Shown here one piece after another: positions 46,997-57,065 of a DNA stretch of 64,000 nt. The notes beneath the pieces are model-generated. The model searched no databases. It was not told where the DNA came from and saw only the letters and a program-made list of their open reading frames with translations. The stretch lies in contig JAUPFP010000043.1 of NCBI GenBank assembly GCA_036925085.1, forward strand, positions 880,632 to 944,631, written 5' to 3'. Made by a program: the position numbers and the translations under genes. Numbering within the stretch: position 1 is the first letter of the stretch; the number at the start of each line of letters is the position of its first letter. This stretch comes from Brachycybe producta. Its lineage: Eukaryota; Arthropoda; Diplopoda; Playtdesmida; Andrognathidae.

Positions 46997-47806
46997 TTTT
47001 TAGAATTTATAGATTTTTAAAATTCAAACTCCACCAGATGGCAGCGCTGGTCACAGAATAAACCAACGATCTATAAAGAATAGATTGGCAATTTCATAGA
47101 CATCAGCGCCCCCAAACTGAGGCTACTGCAGATACGCACCGCCATGACAGTTATAGGCAGAAAGGACAGTGATCAGCAGTCAAATACATTAGGGGTCATG
47201 GCACAGGACGGGCAGAAAAGGCAGAATTTCGTTTTTTCTGGGCAGGTCGCGATATTTTTGGGCAGGTGAGGGTAATCGAGGATAGGTGAAGGTACTACCT
47301 ACTAAACTTAACCATTACCTGCCCGAAAAAAAAATTTCCGGAATTTTAAAAAAATTTTGAGATTTTTTGTATAGGGCAGAATGGGCAGAATTTCGTTATT
47401 TCTGGGAAGATCGCAATATTTTTGGGCAGGTGAGGGTAATCGAGGGTAGGTGGGGTACTACCTGCCAACAGTGAAAAAGCCAATGACTGTAACAGCAACA
47501 GCTAACTAACAGCTAACCAAATTAATTATTTTCAAAGGCCATTGAATAAATCACGTTTATGTACGTATTTTATTATTCATGTTAAATATGTGTATTTTGA
47601 TATTTGTGTGAAATAAATAATTAAATTTATTGTATTGTATTTCAAATACATTAAATGTGCAGTTCCTTTTCTGAAAAAAATAAGAATATATGAGTTTGCT
47701 ATGAGCAGCCCATAGGCAATTAAGAGCTTTTTGCCCTCTAAAATGGCGTCTTAACTGCCAATCTATTCTTTATAGATCGTTGGAATAAACACGTAAATAT
47801 ATTACC

Positions 47807-47994
47807 GGCAATTGTGGCCAGCATTAGAATTTCTTTTGCTCCGCCCTTTTATTAACGTCATTATTTACGAATTGGTTTGTTACTTGGTCTGATGTCACAT
47901 GCTCCGCCCTTTTCAATTTCTAATTGGGTTGTTACTTGGTCTGACGTCATAAAAGAGCGAAGCAATAGAAATTCTAATGTTGGGCACAATTGCC
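47807..47994. mobile_element. CRE/GC-box palindromic MITE, copy 6
   Basis: Nearly the same as the copy at 46.8 kb, including 'ttgtggccagcattagaatt' at the left and 'attctaatgttgggcacaat' at the right. The DNA next to both copies is also related, so they probably arose by a local duplication. Confidence 0.75.
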
Positions 47995-49137
47995 TATATA
48001 GTAAATATTAAGATAAATATAGAGGTAACTCAACTAAGAGCTTTTTCTATGAATCAATTAGTGCCAAAATTGAGTGTGGCCAATAGAGGGCGCAAACTGT
48101 ACTTAGTGCTTCAGTTACAATACAAATTCAATGAGCATACAGAACAGAAAAAAAAAAATTTCAAACTTGTGGAAATAAAAGAGCATATGGCGCCTAAAAT
48201 AATCATTTTAAACATTGGGTCTGTCCGCTGAATATAAAAAAAAAACGATACTAGGCTTTGCTAACGTTTTTTGTGGAGATTTTTCAAAGTAATTTTCTGA
48301 TCTTTTTATTGTGTGATTTTTAAACTTTTATCAAGTTTATTCATAAAATGGGCCCTCTAAAAGAGTCTAATGGAATAAACGGCCTCAAACTAAGCGGCCC
48401 ATCGAGGAAAATGTCCGATTGGCCAGCCCGCCCGTCCGTCCTTTGAACTCAGTAATTACCCGTTACAACCGTACAGAACGTTTGTTACGGATAGGCCTAC
48501 TTTGTTTCTTGGTTCATAGGGCCGGTTTGAGGGATTTTTCATGTAGAACTATATGCGATATGGAATTCTGCCGCCCATGAAAACAAGAAACACAACTAAA
48601 AACTCTAAGCAGCACAAGACTGTGTAAAGGCGCATTTACTAGAGAGCTGAAGATGAATTTCTTGTATTGAAGCAGTAGCTAAAAATGAACATGTGTTTCA
48701 ACTATTGCATTCAGCCATCTTCAGCTCTTCAACAAAACAAATCAGCTTTTCAGTTCACATAAAATGAGTTTCAAGCATCTCAGATGAATGTATTTTATTA
48801 CACAAGGTCCATGTCATGTGGTCTTGATAAGAAGATAATTATTTTGCATGCAGTATCGTTTTTACATTCCTATTGGTAACTGGTTGATCAATATGATGAT
48901 TCATGAATATATGATGACATCACTATAGCTGACCAGCTACAAATGAGTTGAAATTATCTAACTACATTAGATATAAGCTGAAATGCATTTTAAGCTTCAA
49001 TTTGCTGCTTCAGCTGAAATCTGTCATCTTCAGCTTACATGTAAATGTTAGAATTGATAGAGGAGAAGCCTAAGATGGTACACCATTTCTGCTTCAGCTC
49101 ATACAATTTTTTAAACCTTTCTAATAAATAAGTGTTT

Positions 49138-49322
49138 CAAACAAAATATCTGAAATTTCAAACAAAATATCTGAAATTTCAATCATAATGGTTCATACTT
49201 TAGTTAAGATATTTTGTTTGAAATTCAGATATTTTGTTTGTAATTTTAGATATTTTTTGTTTGAAATTTGAGATATTTTGTTTGAAATTTCAGATAGTTT
49301 GTTTGAAATTTCAGATATAAAA
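49138..49322. repeat. Facing tandem arrays of a 21-bp unit
   Basis: Two units of 'caaacaaaatatctgaaatt' on the left face about five inverted units ('gaaatttcagatattttgtt') on the right, with a spacer of about 35 bp. This is the same layout as at 36.5, 38.6, 42.2 and 55.5-56.3 kb, with a different unit. Confidence 0.75.
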
Positions 49323-50270
49323 TAAAAACTCATGTCCTTTACAGGGCTCCGTAGAATAGTGGGCGAAAAATCGTATTATAAATTCTGGCAAGCGAAGCGA
49401 GAGCGAAATAATAGTAAATCGTGACCATAATAAAACTGAGAATAAGTTTTATAAATGGCACTATAAAATAAATGAACCTTTTCGTTTGTAAATTTTTTTA
49501 GACACAATTTTTTTTTTAGAAAATAAATATTTTCTGCCCCAGAAAATGCCGTCCTTAAGAATGTGCCCCTGTGGGCCATTTTCCTACGTCGCCTACACCT
49601 AGAACCGGCCCTGTTGGTTCGTTACGTGTTTATAAACGGGTTTCCTCCCATTTATTTGGTTCGGTAATTCATAAAATCAACTGAATGATTTGTCTCGCGC
49701 TTTGTTCATCATTTTTTTTTTACAAGTTTGTTTCTTTTGAACACATTTATTTGAACACATTGCTAATATTATAATTAAAAAAATAATAATGTCTGCATAC
49801 GTGACAGGATATTAAATATTATTTAATGTAATTTGTGTGTTAAAATATTCATTCTATTATACACATCATTAGTGAATAATTAACGACGTCATTCTATTAC
49901 GTTTTTAACCAGCTGAAATATTTTTTTTCCCCTTAAAGACTAGACTGCAACAATAAATAAACGCAAATGCCATTTCATTGAATTTTCAGGACTTAACAAA
50001 AAAAATACAGCAAAAATTAATATTTACTTTTAGTCAAGTTTCTGCAAATCGAAAACAAAACATGTTACAAATTATTATTGTAGAATGTCTATTTAGCCTC
50101 TGAACTTTGCATACTTTCTAAATCTACCAGCTGCACTTAGAGGCTATAATATATGCCTATATAATACTCATTTTAATTCTGAACTCTTATCATTAATGTT
50201 CAATTCTTCTCCTTATAGAAAAAAAAAAATAAGATATATTTTAATAATTTAAACTTTCTAGTATATAACA

Positions 50271-52142
50271 ATGTCGAATATATATTATTATTGTTTTGTA
50301 TTGATTATTATTTTGCCAATAATCTCATCCACAAATAGAACAATCAGAGGTAACTAACTATACTTTTAATTATATTCTTAAAATGTTGTTTTAATCGAAT
50401 ATGTTAAGATGGTTTATTGAAAAAGTTGAGAATTTTCGAATTCATTAATTATTATTCCTGTCTTTCAGAACCAAAAATAAAGAGAAACTAGGATGTTAGC
50501 TCATTCACTTAATTTTGACTGAATAGATATTTATATTGTGTTTGCCTCGCCATCCTCCTGATGGCGCCACTGTAGTTGGGTCACTGAATTTTTTTTTTAA
50601 AAAATCTCATGAGACATTATTTTTGACTTTCTTAATTTTTCATAAAAACAAGTTTTATTTTTTAAAGACATAATAATAATAAAAAAAAAACTTTTAGCAT
50701 TACCCGCTAATTATTCTAGTTTCTAAAACAATAAATTTTTTTTTTCGGTAATATTTCTTCTGAAAAACGTTTTGCAATTGAAAAATACAAAATTTGTCTC
50801 AAAATAACTTTTTATGAGCGTCAGACCAAATATCAACCAATTTGAAATTGAAAAGGGCGGAGCATGTGACGTCAGACCACATAACAAACCAATTAGAAGT
50901 TGCCAGTCCTCATGAAAGGGGCGGGGCAAACGACTGTATCTTACAGAAGCAGTTGAGCACACATCCAGAAAAGTTCGTTCTGATTGGTTATTTAGATCTG
51001 TTACGCGTTTTATTATGTTTGTTATGGGTTTATTGGGGCGGGGCTAACAAAAGTTTTCTGGCTGCATCCAATTACCTGCGTATCTTATTGCCTTTACTTG
51101 CCTGTTCTAAAAAGCTTATTTTCAATTATTTTAAAAGGTAACAACATGAAAATACAGGCAATTAGAAATCGGGACAAACAGAAGTTGTCTCCGCCATTTT
51201 TATGACGACCGGGGCAACTTCTAATTGGTTTGTTGTGTGGTTCGACGTTGAAAAGGGACGTCAGACTACATAGCCAACCAATTAGAAGTTGCGTTCGTCA
51301 TAAAAAAGGCGGAACCAACTTCTGTTTGTCCAGATTTCTAATTGCCTGTCATGAAAATACCCTTAGGTGATTGATCTCTATTCCTTCTAGTTTCTGAAAC
51401 ACAGGTTTCTCTTATTTTAGTCTTTAGAAAAGATAGAAATAAACAGAATTCGAGAGGCTTTTTGCATTTTAAAACCACCTTAACTATATTCCGCATGTTT
51501 TCTACAGTATAATAATAAATATATCACTTTAAAACAATTGATACGTCAGCAATAGGTTGCTCTGGAACTAATCAATACACTGCCAAAGCAACGGGTTATA
51601 ATCCTGCTGCAAATCAAGGCGGATTTATTGATTGCATGCAGCATAATTTACAAACTTTGCAGGTAAAATATACATTTTTTTTTTTTTAGCGAAATGATTG
51701 TCATGTGGAGATTTTTCAAAGTAATTTTGCGATGACTTTATTCGACATATTTGATTTTTAAAATGATAAATTCTTGTTTTCAAAGCAATATCTTGCTGGT
51801 CAAGTCAACTATGTGAGTGTATCGATGGATAAAACCATGAAACTCAAATATGGAACTCAACTATGTATTGCTGAATTGAATGCAAAATATAACAGAAATA
51901 TTGTATTCAAAGTAGGTTTATTTATAAAAAAAAATTATTTATTGTTCAATTTTAATCATTGTTTTTTTATTTTTTATAAATTGTTATTGAAGGTTGTTGA
52001 TTTTGCTCCAGAATTTAACAACTTAGGATTTTCTCGTATCGATATTTGTACTTCAACTTTACAAGACGCTTATGATCCGTCAATAAATGGACAGTTGACA
52101 CTTTATTTTGACAATCCACAATATGGAAGTCCTTCTTGTTGA
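50271..52142 (+). CDS. Secreted 3D-type double-psi beta-barrel protein, copy 1, 153 aa, four exons
   Basis: Small secreted protein. Coding exons are 50271-50349, 51556-51662, 51786-51911 and 51993-52142, giving 154 in-frame codons with intron phases 1, 0, 0. A hydrophobic signal peptide (MSNIYYYCFVLIIILPIIS) precedes the mature chain. The barrel has ATGYNPAANQGGFIDC at 38-53, YVSVSMDKTMKLKYGTQLC at 71-89, VVD at 105-107 and SRIDIC at 118-123. Asp77, Asp107 and Asp121 fit the three conserved aspartates that name the '3D' domain of bacterial MltA and Stp/phage wall enzymes. Cys28, 53, 89, 123 and 153 may form disulfides. The 3D family cleaves peptidoglycan or resides in such enzymes. An antibacterial or wall-binding role here is inference. 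The second copy at 58-60 kb shares exon structure. Family identity is by motif only. Confidence 0.8.
50490..50760. mobile_element. Palindromic element in intron 1 of 3D gene copy 1
   Basis: Related to the TRMU intron element at 19.8-20.3 kb. Left part 'tgatggcgccactgtagttg'. Right part 'attattctagtttctaaaac' with 'aaacttttagcattacc'. Degraded. Confidence 0.5.
50812..50958. mobile_element. CRE/GC-box palindromic MITE, copy 7 (3D gene copy 1, intron 1)
   Basis: Contains 'gggcggagcatgtgacgtca', 'aaaccaattagaagttgcc' and 'ggggcggggcaaacgac'. The left arm is shorter than in complete copies. Confidence 0.65.
51154..51349. mobile_element. CRE/GC-box palindromic MITE, copy 8, with perfect 9-bp target duplication
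   Basis: Begins 'acaggcaattagaaatcggg' and ends 'ccagatttctaattgcctgt'. CATGAAAAT occurs directly outside both ends (51145-51153 and 51350-51358). The target is the right half of a GAAACTAG-family MITE (ends near 51405). This gives the exact boundaries of the family: 196 bp, termini ACAGGCAATT. Confidence 0.88.
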
Positions 52143-52314
52143 AATATATTAATTTTTTCTGATTTTTTAATTTATTATTCATTGACACAAAATATATTAT
52201 TTTAAACCTTTTGTTAGCTTGTCATTATTATTATTATTATTATTATACATTTTAAGCTACAATTACAGTTTTTTATAATTATTAAATAAGCGTAAGGGTC
52301 CAATGAGGATTGAA

Positions 52315-52475
52315 GTATGGCAGTTGGAGACAGCATTAACAATTTATTTTTCACGTTTCTAATTGGTTTGACAATGGTCTGGTGTCATATGCCTCCGCCC
52401 TTTTATGAGGGACGTCAATCTCTAATTGGTTTGATGAACAATCGTTAATTCTGGCTCCAACTGCTTTTGGACTGA
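52315..52475. mobile_element. CRE/GC-box palindromic MITE, copy 9 (degraded)
   Basis: Left 'tggcagttggagacagcatt', right 'taattctggctccaactgct'. The centre has 'tctaattggtttgacaatgg' and 'cctccgcccttttatgaggg'. The CRE sites have decayed. Confidence 0.6.
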
Positions 52476-54063
52476 AGTTATGAAGTTGTTAACTCTAGCA
52501 TCAGAGGAATTTCTAAAAAAAAAAAAAAACGTTTGCAGTGCTGTCCTAAGTTCCAAACCTAACAGGGCATGTGCAGAATAAAGATTAGTCGAAGTCCTCT
52601 AATGCTACTTTTGGTTGTTTCAATTGCGTATTATTCCAAAAAATAAGTGCAATAAAATAACCTGAAAAAGAACCTTTTTTTATTATGTCTTTTTAAGTCT
52701 TCAATGAGAATTAAAGTCTTCAAATTTGGAAACATGTGAAAAGCACAGGGCACAACCAATTTCGCGCCAAATTTTGGCGGGTTTATCTAAACATTTCCGG
52801 TGTCACTTCCGCTATTTATGAATCCAGCGTAATGCCTAGTATCTAACTGCATAACAACAAGGTACCAATGTATAAAACAGCTTAAAAACGATGCAAAATG
52901 ATTCGTGTCACGTCGTTAATGTTCTGATTATAGTTTGCAATTATTAGAAAGCCATTGAAACCAATAAAAAGCAAAAATAAAAACTTCCTGTAATGCTCGT
53001 GAATATCAACCTGGCCATATATAGAAGAGCTTTTAGGAGGAGGATATTGACATCAGCGTATATTTTTATCGTGATATATTAAAGCATGAGAACTGGTCCA
53101 AATATGAAGCAATATGGCTCCTTTTGTACGTTTATTTAATAGAGCAGACGCCATATTAGTCACATCAATGAACCCGTTATTTGTGCTTCGCACATATGAC
53201 CCCGTAACACGTCAAACTGTGAAATAAAATTCATTTGAATCGGTTACTATTTTGTGATTCGAATCGGTTACAAACTACTAGAACTTACTGCTAGGTTTCA
53301 AAATGGCGGCCAGTTGTCATTTTAGTTCGCGTCGTTTTTCATTCAAAATATCTTTTTAATGTGTTATTTTAAAGTTTCTGTTTAATTATTGTTATAGTAG
53401 CTAAGGTTTTTTTTTAAATTTGTGTTTCGTACGTTAAATCTGATGTTATCGACTTGAAAGGAAGCGTTTTCAGTATCTGGTGAGTTAAAAAGTGGCGCGA
53501 AAACACGCAATTATTTCATCTCATTTGTAAAAAGAGATTCATTCACCTGTCTTGCAAAATGACCGTGACAACCCCAAATAATGTTTTCGTAAGTGCTGTC
53601 ATCTAGCGGTCACATTTCGTAATTCATGCCAAAACGAAACCAATGGGGATGGAGGTGGGAACAGACGACCAAATAAAATCTTTGGCGCGACACTCGTGCC
53701 ATTAAACAAAAATCGACGCAACTGTGGCGCGACACTCGTGCATGCTAAAAGTAGGGTGTAACAATTAAAAGTATGTGGCTGAGTGGCTAACTCTACCTTA
53801 CCCGAATCATTTGTTTGTCTGTTTTAGTCGGGGGGGGGGGGGGGGGGTTAACAGTGCCCCGCCTAACTCCTATAGTGTTGGGAGATATTTGTTCCTGGCT
53901 GGAGAACTTTTGTCGTCTGTAAGGTTTACTGACGAGGCTAGATACATCGTTTAGTTCAAAATTTCTCCGAATGTAGGCGCTGCGATCGTTGTTGATTGAA
54001 AAACGGTTTTTTAATGTTTTTTCTCCCGGTTCGAAGTCACATAATAATTAATAGAAAAATAAT

Positions 54064-54690
54064 TTCGCGTGCTAACCTTATAAAAAGAAAACATTGTGAA
54101 GCCAGTAGATTAATGCACGTAATAATTATTTTGTTATTGTTCTGAGTTGTTTTTAACGGGAGTTCTTCAAATGTTTGGGTGACGGTTTTTTGCTCTTATG
54201 AGACTTAACATGGAGTTAAAAAAACGTAAGATTTTAAATGTTATTTAAAAATAGAAAGCCCTTTTAAAATTTCGAAAAAGGAATAATCCTGAAGGCAATA
54301 AACACGTGTAAGTACGTGCTAATTTTTCTGATTGCTCTAAATCATTTTTAATCAGAGTTCTCTTAACTTTTGTTGGACGGTGTTTTAGTCCTATGGGACT
54401 TAACATGGAGTTTAAAAATGTACGATTTTAAACGTTATTAAAAAATAGAAGGACCTTGTCAAAATTTATAAAAAGGAAACATCGTGAAGCCAATACATGA
54501 ATGTATGTGCTAATTATTTTGTTATTGTTCTAAATCAGTTTTAACGAGAGTTTTTCAAATGTTTGTGGGACGGTGTTTTGCTCCTATGGGATTTAACATG
54601 GGGTTAAAAAAACGAACGACTTTGAACCTTGTTTAAAAATAGAAGGACCTTTTCAAAAATTATATAAATCGAGCACGTGAAGAACAATAC
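54064..54690. repeat. Three-copy tandem repeat, period about 193 bp
   Basis: Three successive units share 'gaagccaatacatgaatg', 'gggacttaacatggagtt' and 'aaaatagaaggaccttttca' motifs, with 80-90% identity by eye. Unit starts are near 54100, 54290 and 54485. No coding frame is conserved between units. It could be a young local satellite. Confidence 0.75.
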
Positions 54691-55539
54691 TTTTTATTGC
54701 ATTTTGCACTTTACTGTATTTGAATTGAGCGATTGTGAAGCGATTTCTTGCAGTTTTAGTAACACTATATAAGAACACTCATTTGTCTCGTTGTCGTCTG
54801 CTCAAAACAACAAGATGGACGTGGATCTAGGCTCTTAAATTCCGTCCTGGACTCAAGCCTTGTTCTGTTGATATCTTTTTGCTGAAAAATTCAATAGTAT
54901 TCCATGAAATATACTTTTATATAAATTCCTGTGTTGAAAAAACTACGATTGTTTTATAAAACCTAGAGGTGGGACGAGTCCTAAATTTTCTCAAATCCGA
55001 ATCCTAAAAGATTCTCGAATCTTTTGAATCCTTCATAATTATAATAATCCTATATTATTCATTAAGAAGATACAAATAAATGAAATAATTATATATATAA
55101 TATCCCAGGTCTGTGTATCTGTCTGTCTGTCTGTCTTTCTGTCTGAAATAACGCTGTACAACCATTGAAGCACATCGGAATTTATATAAATTTAAATAAA
55201 TGAAGAAATGAACAGCTTTTTTTTTTCTCAAGGTCAACTATATGTTGCACCCTTCCCATCCAAGAACCCCATGATATTAAATTGGAGAGGGGGAAAGGTT
55301 GGATGGAAAGTGTAGAAGGGGGGGGGGGGCGAGAGAGAAACGTGGAGGGAGGAAAAGTGGGAGGGGGTGACTGAAATTGAAATGAAATTAGTAAAAAAAA
55401 AAAAAAAACGACGCGCATGCGCACATCAGAGAAAATGAAAAACACATTTTCTATTTCAAATATAAAAAGGGGAGGGGATAATAGTAGCAAAATTAAACTA
55501 CAGTTTATCACAGGCAATTGTGCCATAAAAACAATTAAC

Positions 55540-55860
55540 CCTAATGGAACATTTTCCTTAAAACCATTTACCGTAATAGAACATTTGCCCTAAAACCACT
55601 TGCCCTAAAACCACTTGCCCTAAAACCATTTGCCCTAAACCTATTTGCCCTCAAGGAACACTTGCCCTAAAACCATTTACCCTAAAACTATTTACCCTAA
55701 TAGCACATTTGCTCTAAAACAACTTGCCCTAAAACCACTTGCCCTTAAAAACATTTGCCCTAAAACTATTTGCCCTCAAAGAACACTTGCCCTAAAACCA
55801 TTTGCCCTAAAACTATTTGCCCTCAAGGAACATATGCCCTAAAACCAATTACTGTATATT
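55540..55860. repeat. Minisatellite array, left arm (CCCTAA-containing units)
   Basis: About 14 units of 14-20 bp built on 'tttgccctaaaaccatttg' and 'aggaacacttgccctaaaac'. Read in the opposite direction the unit is TTAGGGCAAATG, the same as the right-hand array at 55886-56345. It is not a telomere, because the hexamer is separated by unrelated bases. Confidence 0.85.
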
Positions 55861-55885
55861 TAGACTACTCATTAGGGGAACATCT

Positions 55886-56345
55886 CTTTAGGGCAAATGT
55901 TTTTTTAGGGCAAATGTCCCTTTAGGGCAAATGTCCCTTTAGGGCAAATGTCCCTTGAGGGCAAATGTCCCTTGAGGGCAAATGTCCCTTGAGGGCAAAT
56001 GTCCCTTGAGGGCAAATGTCTTTTTAGGGCAAATGTCTTTTTAGGGCAAATGTCTTTTTAGGGCAAATGTCTTTTTAGGGCAATATCTCCCTTTAGGGCA
56101 AATGTCTTTTTAGGGCAATATCTCCCTTTAGGGCAATATCTCCCTTTAGGGCAATATCTCCCTTTAGGGCAATATCTCCCTTTAGGGCAATATCTCTTTT
56201 TAGGGCAATATCTCCCTTTAGGGCAATATCTCCCTTTAGGGCAATATCTCCCTTTAGGGGAATATCTCCCTTTAGGGCAATATCTCCCTTTAGGGCAATA
56301 TCTCCCTTTAGGGCAAATGTTTCTTTAGGGTAAATTGTTTTAGGA
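55886..56345. repeat. Minisatellite array, right arm (TTAGGGCAA units)
   Basis: About 24 units of 18-20 bp in at least three higher-order variants: 'tttagggcaaatgtccc', 'tttagggcaaatgtctt' and 'tttagggcaatatctccc'. Blocks of the same variant sit together, showing recent local expansion. It faces the left arm in inverted orientation, with a spacer of about 25 bp. Confidence 0.88.
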
Positions 56346-56464
56346 CAAAAACTTAATCAGATTGAAATTTAAATGAACTGCTTTTTTCTCATGGTCAACT
56401 TTATGTTGCACTCTCCCGATCCAAGAATCCAAACAATAGTAAGGACAGGCAAGTAAAGACAGTA

Positions 56465-56665
56465 AAATACAGTCGTTTTCCCCGCCTTTTTATGAGGGCC
56501 AGCAACTTTTAATTATTTTGTTATGTCGTCTGATGTCACATGCCCCGTTCTTTTCAATTTTGAAGTGGTTGTTATTTGGTCTGACGTCACATGCCCCGTT
56601 CTTTTCAATTTCCAATTGGTTGATATTTGGTCTGACAGTCATAAAGGGGCGGGGCACACGACTGT
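56465..56665. mobile_element. CRE/GC-box palindromic MITE, copy 10, inside the Helitron-like element
   Basis: Contains 'tgacgtcacatgccccgttc' and 'aaaggggcggggcacacgac'. A central block of about 60 bp is tandemly duplicated ('cacatgccccgttcttttca' twice). The left arm is 'cagtcgttttccccgcc'. Confidence 0.7.
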
Positions 56666-57065
56666 ATCTCCCTGTCTTCACATACCTGTAACAATATTAA
56701 GGTGCTTATAAAAAACACAAGTGGTCATGGCGAATTAGTTCATGACAACCGGACAGTCACACAAAAAGAAACTAGATGCTCCCGTCATTTATGACGGGTT
56801 ACCCCACTAGTATTAAATATTAAATTATTAATAATAAAAAAAACAAGTGTGGCTTCACTCAGGGTCGCCACAAGGTGATCCATTGGTGATCCGGATACCA
56901 CCACCGAAATTGCAATAATCGTCGGTTTTTACCTGCGATTTAAAACTAATTTTACCAAAGTTTTTATTTACGTTCGAATCTTGAATATTTTTCAAGATTC
57001 GCGGGATTGGAGGATTCGAATGGCCCATCCCTAATAAAAACACCGTTTCACATCATTTTCTACGC

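Larger units (their letters stand above)
46623..50270. other. SPDL1 upstream and intergenic region
   Basis: No exons seen. The first 190 bp upstream of SPDL1 are unique and presumably hold its promoter. Two CRE/GC-box MITEs (46811-46996 and 47807-47994) follow. They flank a tandem duplication of about 175 bp period ('gggcagaatttcgtt', 'gggcaggtgagggtaatcga' near 47215-47300 and 47385-47465) and an inverted pair containing 'gccaatctattctttataga'. Further on are a repeat with 'agctgaagatga' motifs (about 48630-49040) and facing arrays of 'caaacaaaatatctgaaat' (about 49138-49320). Fragments of the piggyBac-type MITE lie near 48.2 kb. Confidence 0.55.
52143..54963. other. Intergenic region between the two 3D genes, proximal part
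   Basis: No exons recognised. A CRE/GC-box MITE is at about 52315-52475. The stretch 52740-53720 is less AT-rich, and includes E2F-like sites ('tttcgcgccaaatttt', 'ttggcgggtt') and a 'aaaatggcggcc' YY1-like site at about 53300. It looks promoter-like, but I could not attach a reading frame. A G-homopolymer lies near 53830-53848, followed by a tandem satellite at 54064-54690. Confidence 0.5.
55089..56810 (+). mobile_element. Helitron-like element, about 1.72 kb, non-autonomous
   Basis: The 3' end carries the 18-bp palindrome 'cccgtcatttatgacggg', then ten bases, then CTAG, followed by T. This is the Helitron end structure. The insertion falls between A and T in the hAT-like MITE with no target duplication. 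The 5' end is near 'aatatcccaggtctgtg'; the exact base is ambiguous by one because of shared T's. Inside are a purine-rich segment, facing minisatellite arrays (55540-56345) and a CRE/GC-box MITE (about 56465-56665). No Rep/helicase frame. Confidence 0.72.
54964..57033. mobile_element. hAT-like MITE copy 3, split by a Helitron-like insertion
   Basis: The left half is 54964-55088 and the right half is 56811-57033. Together they reproduce the copy at 13954-14369. Outer flanks 'ataaaacc' and 'ataaaaac' match at 7/8, fitting an 8-bp hAT duplication. The 1.7 kb between the halves is foreign to the family. Confidence 0.82.

Noticed and set aside
55540..56345. Possible interstitial telomere repeats because of TTAGGG/CCCTAA
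   Set aside because: The hexamer is always embedded in a longer 14-20 base unit with other bases between, and the arrays face each other. This is a minisatellite.
55886..56345. CRISPR-like regular repeat array
   Set aside because: There are no unique spacers, the units are head-to-tail with variants, and the host is an animal genome.
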